Source: Polaromonas sp.
GTDB taxonomy: Bacteria; Pseudomonadota; Gammaproteobacteria; Burkholderiales; Burkholderiaceae_C
DNA: 64,000 nucleotides
NCBI GenBank assembly: GCA_013298815.1
Contig: JAAFJF010000001.1
Span: 62,001 to 126,000, forward strand
Reading direction: 5' to 3'
Positions 44,390 through 53,038 of this stretch are shown piece by piece. The notes under the pieces were generated by a model. It was given only the letters and a program-made list of their open reading frames with translations. It was not told the origin of the DNA and made no database searches. Position 1 is the stretch's first letter; each line of letters opens with the position of its first letter. Made by a program: the position numbers and the translations under genes.

Positions 44390-46693
44390 TTAGGCTGGGG
44401 TAAAACGCTCAAGGTGCACGGGCACATACTTGTGCCAAGGTGTACCAGCAAAAGGATCGCGGTCGGTTGTATTGGTCAGCTCGTTCAATGGCACGCCACG
44501 ACGAACTATTGAGCCATCAGCTTGGTGGTAGTCCAAACCATGACCGTTGGGTAGCGAGACATGGCCGCGCTGTAACTCATCTGTGATCTCGATAGGTGCT
44601 TGCGCTGCGCCACGTGGTGTGCGCAGTTCGATCCAGTCGCCTTCTGCGCAGCCCATTGAAGCGGCATCATCAGGATGGATTCGTAGAATGCCAAAGGCAC
44701 CCTTTTTTAGCCATTCAGGATTGCGGATGGACGTGTTACTGGTTTCTGCGCGTCTCTCCCCAGACGACAAAATATAAGGAAAATCGGGCAGGTGGTGTGG
44801 CAACTTGGTGTCAATCGTCGCCAATTCAGCTAGCAGTTCTTTGATTTCTAGATTGATTTTGTGGTCTGGCAGTTTCACAGCACGCCAACTGTCGGCATAT
44901 TGGCTCACAGCAAATATCACGCCGGATGGATTGTTCAGAATGGCCTTAAACAAGCGATTGCCGCCAAGCAGCTTTGACCCTCCAAAGCCAGCACCTTTTG
45001 CTGCCGCAGGTTGTGCACGCACGTAGAGCTGGCTAATGCCCCAAAGAGAAGCTGCAGGTGCAAGTCCGGCTGGCATTCTCAGACCTAGCGTGCGGTACAG
45101 CACAACCGGCGCATAGCGCGCCACTTTTTTGTCGCGCATGGATTTCCAAGCGAATGCCAGCCCAAACGCCGTGTGACCCAAACGAGCTGCAGTGCGCAAG
45201 AAGCGGTAGTGACCATCGTTCAACTGGCCCATCGCTTCCAAAAGTCGAGCATGAATTTCAGCTTCAGGAAGAGTGCCAGGACGGGGTGCAAGGTGCGGCT
45301 GGCGCAACTGGAATCCATTGCGGGGAAATTCCAAGTTGAAGAATGTCGCCTCTGCTTTTTCAAACTGGCTGCTAGCGGGCAACACATAGTCAGCCTGTCG
45401 CGCTGTTTCAGTCATGGCCACATCAATGACGACGCTGCATTCCAAGGCGCGTAGGGCTTGGCGCATGCGTTGGCTGTCAGCCAATGAATGTACAGGATTT
45501 GAACTCTCAATGAACATAGCCCGAAAGCGCTTGGGGTGATCCGTCAGTATTTCATCTGGGATGACATTACAAGGGATCAAACCCATGATGACCTTGGCGC
45601 CAATAACAGGGCTATGCGTCCATTTGCGGGGTGCTGCTGGTTCGCTGGGGGTTGATTTGGGTGTGACTCGGGTGGAGTTGGAGAGACTGAGAAAAGGGAC
45701 GAAAGCGTTGTTAGCGCCAGCTTTTGCATAGTTGCCCGTGAGCAGCCAAACGAGTCGGTTCAAGTAGCTGTTCAGGGTCGAGTGCATATTCATTTGCACG
45801 CCCAGATCTTCGATCATGGACACGCTTTTTGCAATGGCAATGCGCCGTGCGGCAGAGCGCAGGAGAGTCTCATCAACACCGCATACTGATGCATAGTGTG
45901 TAATGTCGATCTTCTTCATGACGGCTTCCACTGCGGCATAGCCTGTGGTGTGCTCTTTGAGCCAATCGGTCGCAATTAAGCCTTCTTGTACCAGAATGGC
46001 CGATAGTGCGGTTAAGCACCAAGCGTCCGTACCAGGTTTAACGGCGAGGTGATATTCTGCCATTTCGGCTGTTTCCGTACGACGCGGATCAATGACGATC
46101 ATGGCGCGATTGGGGTCGTTTTGAATCTCGCGCAGTACGGCACGGGTTCGCGCAAATCCATGCGATTGCCACGGGTTCTTGCCTAAAAATACTGCCACTT
46201 CACAATTTTCAAAATCGCCATGAACAGGCGCACCCATCATTTTTCCTTGGACCCAGCCCTCACCTGTCTTTTCCTGCGCTAATGCATTCGATCGGTATTG
46301 AATCCCAAGCGCTTTGATGGTGCTATCAGCATATGTGCCACCCAGATGATTGCCTTGGCTGCCGCCACCGTAGTAGAAGATGCTTTCGCCACCATGCTTA
46401 TTTTTGATATCTGTGAACTTCTCCGCAATCTCGCTGATAGCTGTATTCCAGTCAATATCCTCATAGCTTCCATCGGGTCTGCGGCGTTTAGGAGAGTCAA
46501 TGCGGTCTGCACCATTTTGGTAAAAATCCATACGTTGCGATTTTTCGCAAATGTAGCCCTGTGAAATGGGATGCGCCTTATCGCCCTTGATCTTAGTGAT
46601 TCGTCCACCCTCTGTTTTAATTTCTAGGCCGCAGTTGAGCGCACAGATGATGCAAGCGGTCTTTTTCCAGCTGTCAGTTTCTGTGTTTTCCAT
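44390..46693 (-). CDS. Molybdopterin (Mo-bis-MGD) oxidoreductase with N-terminal [4Fe-4S] site
   Basis: This 767-aa member of the DMSO-reductase superfamily has cysteines at 14, 17, 21 and 49 (CIICALNC ... GYICEK) for a [4Fe-4S] cluster. Mo-cofactor stretches are GGGSQGNHLGG, FLGKNPWQSHGF, VIDPRRTETAEMA and KPGTDAWCLTALS, and the C-terminal MGD-binding domain includes LRIHPDDAASMGCAEGDWIELRTPRG. The lack of a Tat signal places it in the cytoplasm. It is not clearly nitrate reductase or formate dehydrogenase, and its substrate is unknown to me. It heads an operon with fdxA and fpr and is divergent from TetR-mobB. Confidence 0.92.
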   Translation of the reverse strand: MENTETDSWKKTACIICALNCGLEIKTEGGRITKIKGDKAHPISQGYICEKSQRMDFYQNGADRIDSPKRRRPDGSYEDIDWNTAISEIAEKFTDIKNKHGGESIFYYGGGSQGNHLGGTYADSTIKALGIQYRSNALAQEKTGEGWVQGKMMGAPVHGDFENCEVAVFLGKNPWQSHGFARTRAVLREIQNDPNRAMIVIDPRRTETAEMAEYHLAVKPGTDAWCLTALSAILVQEGLIATDWLKEHTTGYAAVEAVMKKIDITHYASVCGVDETLLRSAARRIAIAKSVSMIEDLGVQMNMHSTLNSYLNRLVWLLTGNYAKAGANNAFVPFLSLSNSTRVTPKSTPSEPAAPRKWTHSPVIGAKVIMGLIPCNVIPDEILTDHPKRFRAMFIESSNPVHSLADSQRMRQALRALECSVVIDVAMTETARQADYVLPASSQFEKAEATFFNLEFPRNGFQLRQPHLAPRPGTLPEAEIHARLLEAMGQLNDGHYRFLRTAARLGHTAFGLAFAWKSMRDKKVARYAPVVLYRTLGLRMPAGLAPAASLWGISQLYVRAQPAAAKGAGFGGSKLLGGNRLFKAILNNPSGVIFAVSQYADSWRAVKLPDHKINLEIKELLAELATIDTKLPHHLPDFPYILSSGERRAETSNTSIRNPEWLKKGAFGILRIHPDDAASMGCAEGDWIELRTPRGAAQAPIEITDELQRGHVSLPNGHGLDYHQADGSIVRRGVPLNELTNTTDRDPFAGTPWHKYVPVHLERFTPA

Positions 46694-46804
46694 GGCGGCG
46701 TATTCCTAAAAAATTTAATTACAGGGTTGTTTTATTGGGTAATGAATGTTATCCTAATGCATAAAATGAAAACCTGTCAACTCTCTTACTAGAAAAAGTA
46801 TCAC
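46694..46804. promoter_or_regulatory. Divergent promoter region of the Mo oxidoreductase and the TetR gene
   Basis: The 111-bp gap between two divergent genes must carry both promoters. It is AT-rich. An imperfect dyad, ATTGGGTAA near 46735 and TTATCCTAAT near 46750, lies in the middle and could be the TetR operator. Neither arm is perfect, so this is a suggestion only. Confidence 0.35.
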
Positions 46805-47392
46805 ATGCGTTACACCACTGAATACAAAGAGAACGCCCGCGCCAAGCTAGTGGAGGCGGGAGGCAGCTATGCCAAGAAGCATGGTTTCAGCAGCAGCGGT
46901 ATGGCAGATTTAGCGGCGGCGGCGGGTGTGACGACGGGCTCTTTGTACAAACATTTCAATGGAAAATCTGATTTTTTCGTTGCGTTGTTAACTGCTGAGC
47001 TGAAGCGTACAGCTGATTTATATGCCAGTGTTGATCCTACTGACAATCTACAAATCAAGCGCACGCTGGAAAGTTATTTGAGCATGAGCCATGTTGCGCA
47101 CCCAGACGCGGGATGTCCACTACCCTCATTGACGCCTGAGATTTCACGTGCCGAAGATACGGTAAAAGAGGCATTTGAAAAAGGTGTTCAGTCTATTCAT
47201 AAGAATGTGAACGCGCTGACTGGGGATGCAGATACTGCTTGGGTCATCATGGCGCAAAACATTGGCGCGGTCATGCTTGCACGCGCTATGAAAAGCGAAG
47301 CGTTACAGCGTGAAATTTTAAGCGCGGTACGTCAGGCCGGCGGAAAACTTATCAGCAGCGATAAGGATCTTCATACTTCAGAGCAGCGTTGA
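46805..47392 (+). CDS. TetR/AcrR family regulator next to the Mo-enzyme operon
   Basis: This 195-aa repressor has an N-terminal helix-turn-helix (YAKKHGFSSSGMADLAAAAGVTTGSLYKHFNGKSDFF) and a C-terminal ligand domain. It is divergent from the Mo oxidoreductase operon across 111 bp, so it most likely controls that operon. It is co-transcribed with mobB, whose ATG begins one base after its stop codon. Confidence 0.92.
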   Translation: MRYTTEYKENARAKLVEAGGSYAKKHGFSSSGMADLAAAAGVTTGSLYKHFNGKSDFFVALLTAELKRTADLYASVDPTDNLQIKRTLESYLSMSHVAHPDAGCPLPSLTPEISRAEDTVKEAFEKGVQSIHKNVNALTGDADTAWVIMAQNIGAVMLARAMKSEALQREILSAVRQAGGKLISSDKDLHTSEQR

Positions 47393-47393
47393 T

Positions 47394-47945
47394 ATGCGTG
47401 TATTTGGAATTGCAGGTCACTCTGGCATGGGTAAGACAACTTTGCTGGAACGCATCCTACCCGAGCTGCGGTCACGTGGTTTGGTGGTTTCCTTGATAAA
47501 GCACAGCCACAAAGACTTGGACATAGATCGCCCAGGCAAGGATTCATATCGGTTACGAGAGGCAGGTTGCCAAGAGCTGTTACTCACAGGCAAACGCCGC
47601 TGGGCGTTGATGCATGAATTGAGCGAAGATGCCGAGCCTTCGCTTGCCTACTTACTCAACAAACTCCAAGCCTGCGATTTGGTACTGATCGAGGGATTCA
47701 AGCAGGGTGATTTCCCTAAGTTAGAAGTCTGGCGTGCTGAAGTTGGAAAAACGATGTTGCTCCCCAGCGTTGCGGGCATTGCAGCTGTTGCAACAGATGG
47801 TCACTTGGCGATAGAGGGCTTATCAACACTGGCGCTGTCTGATGTAGCTGGGATTGCAGATTTCATTTACCAGCATGCCGCGGAGCGCGAAGTCATCTTG
47901 TCCACTGAGGTGCGAAATTCACTTGAAAGATCGTCATTGGATTAG
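47394..47945 (+). CDS. mobB: Molybdopterin-guanine dinucleotide biosynthesis protein MobB
   Basis: This 183-aa P-loop protein has GHSGMGKTTL at residues 8-17, the conserved IKHSHKDLDIDRPGKDSYRLREAG and VLIEGFKQGDFPKLEVWR near 100-115, all MobB features. MobB helps MobA add GMP to molybdopterin to form the bis-MGD cofactor. Its coupling to the TetR gene beside a bis-MGD enzyme suggests that the cell raises cofactor supply when that enzyme is induced. No mobA is present in the window. Confidence 0.93.
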   Translation: MRVFGIAGHSGMGKTTLLERILPELRSRGLVVSLIKHSHKDLDIDRPGKDSYRLREAGCQELLLTGKRRWALMHELSEDAEPSLAYLLNKLQACDLVLIEGFKQGDFPKLEVWRAEVGKTMLLPSVAGIAAVATDGHLAIEGLSTLALSDVAGIADFIYQHAAEREVILSTEVRNSLERSSLD

Positions 47946-47993
47946 CGGGCATGTTGTTTGTATTTGGCAGAAACGAGTTTAAGGAAATTCATC

Positions 47994-48821
47994 ATGAACG
48001 CACCTCAATCTATCCTCATCACAGGCTGCTCTAGCGGCATTGGCCAGGCTTTGGCCTTGGAATTCAAAAAGCGAGGTCACACCGTCTTTGCAACCGCTCG
48101 GCAAGCGCAGGCTTTAGCGAACTTGACAGCAATGGGTTTGATTGCGGTGGAGCTTGATGTGACCAGCCAGCAAAGTATCGACAATGCCAGAGAGCAAATT
48201 CAAAGCCAAACCAACCGGCTGGATATGCTGATTAACAATGCAGGGTATGGTCAGTTTGGGGCAGTGCTTGACACGGACTCTAACGCTCTTCGCCGTCAAT
48301 TCGAGACGAATGTCATTGCGCCCGTTGCGCTTTCGCGGGCGTTTCTTCCACTTTTGAGAGCATCAGCATCTGCTTGCATTGCCAACATCGGAAGTATTTC
48401 CGGAATCACCACCACGCCCTTTGCGGGCGCCTACTGCGCCAGTAAGGCTGCGCTCCACGCGCTATCCGATGCAATGCGTATGGAACTTGAGCCCTTAGGC
48501 GTTCGCGTTGTAACGGTACAGCCCGGCGGGATTGAAACTAAGTTTGGTGACAACGCCGAGCATGAAATTCAGTTTCCAAAGGATTCACCATACGCCGCAA
48601 TTTCCAAGTTTATTCAAGGGCGCGCAAAGATGTCTCAAATTGGTGCTATGCCAGCCGAAGCGTTTGCCAAGACAGTAGTTAACCGTTTGCTAGACAAGAA
48701 CGCACATCCGGTTTGCCGTGCTGGGAAGCATAGTACGAGACTGCCCATGCTAAAGCTAATGCTTCCTACAAAGACCTTAGATTCCAAAATGCGCAAACTC
48801 TTCGGGCTTGATCAACTTTAG
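47994..48821 (+). CDS. Short-chain dehydrogenase/reductase (SDR)
   Basis: This 275-aa classical SDR begins at the ATG at 47994, with AAGGAAA upstream; a longer frame from 47958 adds 12 residues. It has the NAD(P) loop TGCSSGIG at residues 10-17, the NNAGYG box, a catalytic Ser in NIGSISG and YCASK for Tyr/Lys. Its substrate is unknown. It lies 48 bp after mobB on the same strand, so it may belong to the TetR-mobB transcript and work on the substrate or product of the Mo enzyme. Confidence 0.9.
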   Translation: MNAPQSILITGCSSGIGQALALEFKKRGHTVFATARQAQALANLTAMGLIAVELDVTSQQSIDNAREQIQSQTNRLDMLINNAGYGQFGAVLDTDSNALRRQFETNVIAPVALSRAFLPLLRASASACIANIGSISGITTTPFAGAYCASKAALHALSDAMRMELEPLGVRVVTVQPGGIETKFGDNAEHEIQFPKDSPYAAISKFIQGRAKMSQIGAMPAEAFAKTVVNRLLDKNAHPVCRAGKHSTRLPMLKLMLPTKTLDSKMRKLFGLDQL

Positions 48822-48840
48822 GGAAGGTCAGAACAACTCA

Positions 48841-48929
48841 AGATTCTGAGCACTTCGAACCTGATGTGAAGCCGATTTTCAGAATCTGGGCAAGTTCGGC
48901 TGATATTGAGGTAATTTGAGCTTCAATAT
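48841..48929. other. Inverted repeats after the SDR gene
   Basis: AGATTCTGA (48841-48849) and TCAGAATCT (48879-48887) form a 9-bp dyad with a 29-base loop. A second dyad, ATATTGA (48903-48909) and TCAATAT (48923-48929), follows. Neither has a T-run. They may act as transcript ends or 3' stabilising structures. Confidence 0.3.
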
Positions 48930-48945
48930 TGCTTATATTTGCATA

Positions 48946-48988
48946 AAGCCGGCGTATTTATTGCCTGAACAGCTATTAAATATATAGC
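48946..48988 (+). repeat. 43-bp dispersed repeat, copy between SDR and copZ
   Basis: Plus-strand copy with AAGCC start and GCCTGAACAGC middle; hairpin intact. Confidence 0.88.
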
Positions 48989-49015
48989 ATATGTTTTTGG
49001 AAACTTTAGCTGGCA

Positions 49016-49213
49016 TTAAGCTGCGACTTGGTAGCCTTCTTCCACAATCGCCTTGGCTAGCGCCTCGCGTGGCTGGTTTGACTGCACGTCAACCTTGTTT
49101 TGAGCGCGGTCAATGGCGACTTCTGCCGCTGGATCGACCTGTTTAATCGCGCGTGTGACGGCTTTTTCGCAATGGCCGCAGGTCATGCCAGTGACTTGAA
49201 AGGTTTGATTCAT
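49016..49213 (-). CDS. copZ: Copper chaperone CopZ-like heavy-metal-associated domain protein
   Basis: This 65-aa HMA domain contains GMTCGHCEKAV with metal-binding Cys12 and Cys15. I use the ATG at 49213 (MNQTFQVTG) rather than one five codons earlier. CopZ carries Cu(I) to the exporter CopA, whose gene is divergent about 100 bp away. Confidence 0.93.
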   Translation of the reverse strand: MNQTFQVTGMTCGHCEKAVTRAIKQVDPAAEVAIDRAQNKVDVQSNQPREALAKAIVEEGYQVAA

Positions 49214-49257
49214 GCTTATTTCTCCCATTCTGTTGTCATCAATTGACTTAGATTAAC

Positions 49258-49296
49258 TTGTTTAACTGTAAATTGCATCAAACTACAGTTTTACAA
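49258..49296. promoter_or_regulatory. Operator-like dyad between copZ and copA
   Basis: TTGTTTAACTGTA (49258-49270) and TACAGTTTTACAA (49284-49296) are inverted repeats of 13 bp with two mismatches, 13 bp apart, within the divergent gap. A -35-like TTGACT lies at 49243. CueR-type copper promoters have a long 19-20 bp spacer with a dyad between the two boxes; the dyad here sits further downstream, so another repressor is as likely. No cueR is present in the window. Confidence 0.35.
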
Positions 49297-49311
49297 GCCT
49301 ACGATGCAAAC

Positions 49312-51549
49312 ATGACTGCCACTCTAAACCCTGCCGTTGAAGCCGAACTCGACATAGGCATCGAGGACATGACCTGCGCGTCATGCGTCTCACGGGTGGA
49401 AAAAGCACTGGCCAAAGTGCCTGGCGTCACCACCGCCACGGTGAATCTAGCCACTGAAACCGCCCGCATCCACTTCGCCCCCGCTGATCAAATGGAAGCC
49501 AAACTTCGCCGCGCCGTGCGTGATGCGGGTTACGAACCGGTGGCGGCGAATGCGGTGATTGACGCGCCTGATGCCTCGCCGTGGGCGGGTTTCATGCCGA
49601 TTGCCATCGGTTTGGCGCTGTCTGCACCGCTGGTGCTGCCGATGGTGGGCGATTTATTCGGCAAACACTGGATGCTGCCCGCTTGGATGCAATTTGTTTT
49701 GGCGACTCCTGTGCAGTTCATCTTGGGCGCACGGTTTTACAAAGCGGCTTGGGGTGCGGTCAAAGCGATGTCTGGCAACATGGATTTGCTGGTCGCCATT
49801 GGCACCACGGCGGGTTGGCTACTGTCGATTTGGCTGTGGTTGAATGCTGAACCCGACGAGATGGTGCACCTGTATTTTGAAGGCTCTGCCATCGTCATCA
49901 CGCTGGTTTTGCTGGGCAAATGGCTGGAAACACGCGCCAAACGTCAAACGACATCAGCCATTAGGGCGCTGCATGCGCTGAAACCTGAAATCGCGCATTT
50001 GATGGGTCTGGAGGGTGAAGTAGATGTGCCCATCGCCGAAGTGCTAGTGGGTGACAAGCTGGTTGTGCGCCCCGGCGAGCGCTTGCCGGTGGACGGCGTG
50101 CTGCTGGAAGGACATTCGCAAGTGGATGAGTCGATGCTAACGGGCGAATCTGTACCTGTGCACAAAGAACCTGATTCAAAGTTGACGGGTGGCTCGATCA
50201 ATGGTGATGGCCGCTTGGTGATGCAGGTCCAAGCTGTGGGCAGCGAGACCGTGCTGTCGCACATCATCCGCCTTGTTGAAGATGCGCAAGCGGCGAAAGC
50301 GCCGATTCAGCGGCTGGTGGACCAAGTCAGCGCCATCTTCGTCCCCGTGGTTTTGGGCATTGCCTTGGTCACGCTTTTGGGTTGGTATTTCACGGGGCAT
50401 TCGTTTGAGTTTGCGGTGATTCGCGCTGTCGCCGTGCTGGTCATCGCCTGCCCCTGTGCGCTAGGGCTGGCAACACCCACCGCCATCATGGCGGGCACGG
50501 GCGTAGCGGCGAAATACGGCATGCTGATCAAAGACGCGCAAGCGCTGGAGCTGGCGCACAAGGTGGACGTGATCGCGTCTGACAAAACTGGCACGCTGAC
50601 CCAAGGTAAACCGCGCTTGACGGCGTTTGTACTAGCCGATGCAACAGCGGATGAAACGCAACTTCTCAGCATCGCCGCCAGCCTGCAAAGCGGCAGCGAG
50701 CATCCGTTGGCTCGCGCCGTGGTTGACGCTGCCAAAGCGCGCGACTTACCCGTTCCTTCACCCGACAATGTTCGCGCTGTGCCAGGCCGTGGCAGCGAAG
50801 GCGAAGTTGGTGAGAATGGGGAAGTAAAAAGCTACTTGATCGGCAGCCTGCGCTGGATGCAAGAGTTGAACATCGACCTAGGCACACTGGCTAGCCAAGC
50901 CGCAGATTTGCAGCATCAAGGCGCCACCGTCTCAGCCATGGCGCAGCGCACCACCGCAGGATTAACCCTGAAAGCACTGATGGCCTTTGGCGATGAACCC
51001 AAACCAGGCGCGAAAGAAGCGTTGGCGCTGCTGCGCCAGCGCGGTATCAAAACCATCATGGTGTCTGGCGACAACCGTGGCGCTGCCGAAGCCATGGCTC
51101 GACGTTTGGGTTTGCGCCCTGAGGAAGGCGAAGTCATGTCTGAAGTACTGCCGGGCGACAAAGCCGCGTTGATTGCCAAGCTAAAAATTGGCGGACATAC
51201 AGTTGCTATGGTCGGTGACGGCGTGAACGACGCGCCCGCATTGGCGGCTGCGGATGTCGGCATGGCGATGTCGAACGGCACCGATGTCGCTATGCACGCT
51301 GCGGGCATCACACTGATGCGCGGCGACCCTGCTTTGGTGGCCGCTGCGCTGGATATTTCCGACCGCACCGTCGCCAAAATCCGGCAAAACCTGTTTTGGG
51401 CTTTCGCTTACAACGTTGCCGGCATTCCACTAGCGGCGTTTGGGTTCTTGAATCCTGTGGTGGCGGGTGCGGCGATGGCGTTGAGCTCGGTCAGTGTGAT
51501 GAGCAATGCGCTGTTGTTGAAACGCTGGAAACCCACATTACCAAAGTAA
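49312..51549 (+). CDS. copA: Cu(+)-exporting P-type ATPase CopA
   Basis: This 745-aa P1B-type ATPase starts at the ATG at 49312 ([10 protein letters not shown]). One N-terminal HMA domain has DMTCASC with Cys22 and Cys25. The key motifs follow: [10 protein letters not shown] near 380 (metal path), [11 protein letters not shown] near 424 (phosphorylation), SEHPLA for nucleotide binding, and [13 protein letters not shown] plus HMA shows Cu(I) export. It is divergent from copZ, with a dyad in the gap between them. Confidence 0.95.
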   Translation: MTATLNPAVEAELDIGIEDMTCASCVSRVEKALAKVPGVTTATVNLATETARIHFAPADQMEAKLRRAVRDAGYEPVAANAVIDAPDASPWAGFMPIAIGLALSAPLVLPMVGDLFGKHWMLPAWMQFVLATPVQFILGARFYKAAWGAVKAMSGNMDLLVAIGTTAGWLLSIWLWLNAEPDEMVHLYFEGSAIVITLVLLGKWLETRAKRQTTSAIRALHALKPEIAHLMGLEGEVDVPIAEVLVGDKLVVRPGERLPVDGVLLEGHSQVDESMLTGESVPVHKEPDSKLTGGSINGDGRLVMQVQAVGSETVLSHIIRLVEDAQAAKAPIQRLVDQVSAIFVPVVLGIALVTLLGWYFTGHSFEFAVIRAVAVLVIACPCALGLATPTAIMAGTGVAAKYGMLIKDAQALELAHKVDVIASDKTGTLTQGKPRLTAFVLADATADETQLLSIAASLQSGSEHPLARAVVDAAKARDLPVPSPDNVRAVPGRGSEGEVGENGEVKSYLIGSLRWMQELNIDLGTLASQAADLQHQGATVSAMAQRTTAGLTLKALMAFGDEPKPGAKEALALLRQRGIKTIMVSGDNRGAAEAMARRLGLRPEEGEVMSEVLPGDKAALIAKLKIGGHTVAMVGDGVNDAPALAAADVGMAMSNGTDVAMHAAGITLMRGDPALVAAALDISDRTVAKIRQNLFWAFAYNVAGIPLAAFGFLNPVVAGAAMALSSVSVMSNALLLKRWKPTLPK

Positions 51550-51588
51550 ATGTCCTAAGTAAATGTTGAAGTTGAGTTCAAAGTAAGC

Positions 51589-52011
51589 TCAAGGCTCATA
51601 GCTAGCGCTCCAACGGTCGCCCCAGCCCCCTTTTCCCTGTTTGGCCTTGTCCAAATCGCGCCTGTCCCGCTTGGTTGGGCGACCATGTTCTAGCGCGGCT
51701 GAAGGTTCAGGGTTCAGCCGTCGTAACTCAGCAGCCCGCTCTCTGGCAGCGATGCTCTCCAAAGTTTCCGCAAACATCAAAGCTGCAGCCGGCGCACCCC
51801 CACGCTGTCCGCTGATGCCCAACACCGTCACGGTGCGAATCGTCGCCCCCGAGCGCATAGCCACCACATCGCCCACCTTCACCTCTTTGGCAGGCTTGGC
51901 CTCCACATCGTTGATGCGCACCCGCCCCTTGTCAATCTCCTCCCCCGCCAGCGACCGCGTCTTGTAAAACCGTGCCGCCCACAGCCATTTGTCGATGCGA
52001 AGTTTTTCCAT
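51589..52011 (-). CDS. hslR: S4-domain RNA-binding protein, Hsp15-like
   Basis: This 140-aa protein starts MEKLRIDKWLWAARFYKTRSLAGEEIDKGRVRINDVEAKPAKEVKVGDVV, the S4 fold of Hsp15/HslR, which in E. coli rescues stalled 50S subunits carrying peptidyl-tRNA. A basic and Trp-containing C-terminal tail (KRDRRDLDKAKQGKGGWG) supports RNA binding. It stands alone and is convergent to copA. Confidence 0.92.
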   Translation of the reverse strand: MEKLRIDKWLWAARFYKTRSLAGEEIDKGRVRINDVEAKPAKEVKVGDVVAMRSGATIRTVTVLGISGQRGGAPAAALMFAETLESIAARERAAELRRLNPEPSAALEHGRPTKRDRRDLDKAKQGKGGWGDRWSASYEP

Positions 52012-52050
52012 CTGGTTTGATTCTCGGTTTTTACCCTCTAAATATGACTC

Positions 52051-52093
52051 TAGCCGGCGTATTTATTGCCTAAGCAGCTATTAAATTGATAGT
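52051..52093 (+). repeat. 43-bp dispersed repeat, copy before the TauE gene
   Basis: Plus-strand copy between hslR and the TauE gene, near consensus with one arm changed to GATAGT. Confidence 0.88.
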
Positions 52094-52138
52094 ATTTTCT
52101 GTAATTTATTCAGATTTTATAGCCTGTATCATTTCTGC

Positions 52139-52885
52139 ATGCAAAACATCATGATAGACCTTGTCCCCATGCTGATTATCTGCGGCGTTGGCTTAGGCGC
52201 GGGCGTGCTGGGCGGGGTGATTGGCTTTGGCACCACCATTTTGCTGATGCCGCCCTTGGTGCATTTCTACGGCCCCATGCAGGCTGTGCCTGTAATCGCC
52301 TTGGTCGCCATTGTCGCCAACCTCACCCGTGTAGCCCTGTGGTGGCGCAGCGTGGACTGGCGCGTGACAGCCGTTTACGCCGCCACGTCTGTCCCAGCGG
52401 TCATTTTGGGCGCAAACACCTTGGTACAGTTCAACCCACGGGCGATTGAGCTGATTTTGGGCAGCTTTTTGCTACTGATGATCCCCATCCGCCGCTGGCT
52501 GCGCCGTCAAAACTTCACCCTTTGCTTGCCGCACATGGCAATTGTGGGCGCGGCGATTGGTTACCTCACCGGCATTGTGGCGTCCACAGGCGCGATCAAC
52601 ACGCCGTTTTTCTTGGCCTACGGCTTGCTGAAAGGCGCCTACATCGGCACCGAAGCCGCCGCCTCTTTAGCCATGTTCTTGGCCAAAGGCGCGACCTTTC
52701 ACCAACTAGGCGTGCTAGACAACCGCGCGATCCTGCAAGGCTTGCTGATAGGCATTTTCGTGCTGGTCGGCTCTACTTTGTCGAAACGGCTGGTGCTCAA
52801 ACTGCCTGAGGAGCGCTTTTTGCAATTGATGGAAGGCGTGATGCTGGTGTCTGGGTTGTCGATTTTGTGGATGGCTTGGCCTTAA
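52139..52885 (+). CDS. Sulfite exporter TauE/SafE family protein
   Basis: This 248-aa protein has about eight membrane helices in two related halves: GLGAGVLGGVIGFGTTILLMPPLV near the N-terminus and GYLTGIVASTGAINTPFFLAY in the middle are the two inverted signature loops. TauE/SafE proteins move small organic or sulfur anions, often sulfoacetate or sulfite; the substrate here is unknown. The stop codon is the first base of a terminator and repeat that occur again downstream of the next gene. Confidence 0.88.
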   Translation: MQNIMIDLVPMLIICGVGLGAGVLGGVIGFGTTILLMPPLVHFYGPMQAVPVIALVAIVANLTRVALWWRSVDWRVTAVYAATSVPAVILGANTLVQFNPRAIELILGSFLLLMIPIRRWLRRQNFTLCLPHMAIVGAAIGYLTGIVASTGAINTPFFLAYGLLKGAYIGTEAAASLAMFLAKGATFHQLGVLDNRAILQGLLIGIFVLVGSTLSKRLVLKLPEERFLQLMEGVMLVSGLSILWMAWP

Positions 52886-52964
52886 ACAAAAACAGCACCC
52901 GCAGGTGCTGTTTCACGCATTTTAGAAGCCATTTTATGCCTCTAGCCGGCGTATTCATTGCCTA
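52883..52964 (+). repeat. Direct repeat, left copy, flanking the orphan membrane gene
   Basis: Starting at the TAA of the TauE gene, about 82 bp match 54422-54503 with only three mismatches. The unit contains a terminator hairpin (52891-52912), a spacer, and the first part of the 43-bp dispersed repeat. After position 52964 the two copies diverge, but each keeps a GCTAT/ATAGC hairpin. Confidence 0.85.
52891..52912 (+). terminator. Terminator after the TauE/SafE gene
   Basis: AACAGCACC at 52891-52899 pairs perfectly with GGTGCTGTT at 52904-52912 around a CGCA loop; a short T-run (TTCA) follows. It lies a few bases after the stop codon. The same hairpin ends the next gene. Confidence 0.8.
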
Positions 52965-52985
52965 AAATGCTATGCATTCAATAGC
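52943..52985 (+). repeat. 43-bp dispersed repeat within the left direct repeat
   Basis: Plus-strand copy with GTATTCATTG, a variant shared only with the copy at 54482. The hairpin loop differs from that copy. Confidence 0.88.
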
Positions 52986-53038
52986 GTAATTTTGTCTCTA
53001 CAATGAACTTATTACGAATTCACTTTTGTTACTAAATC

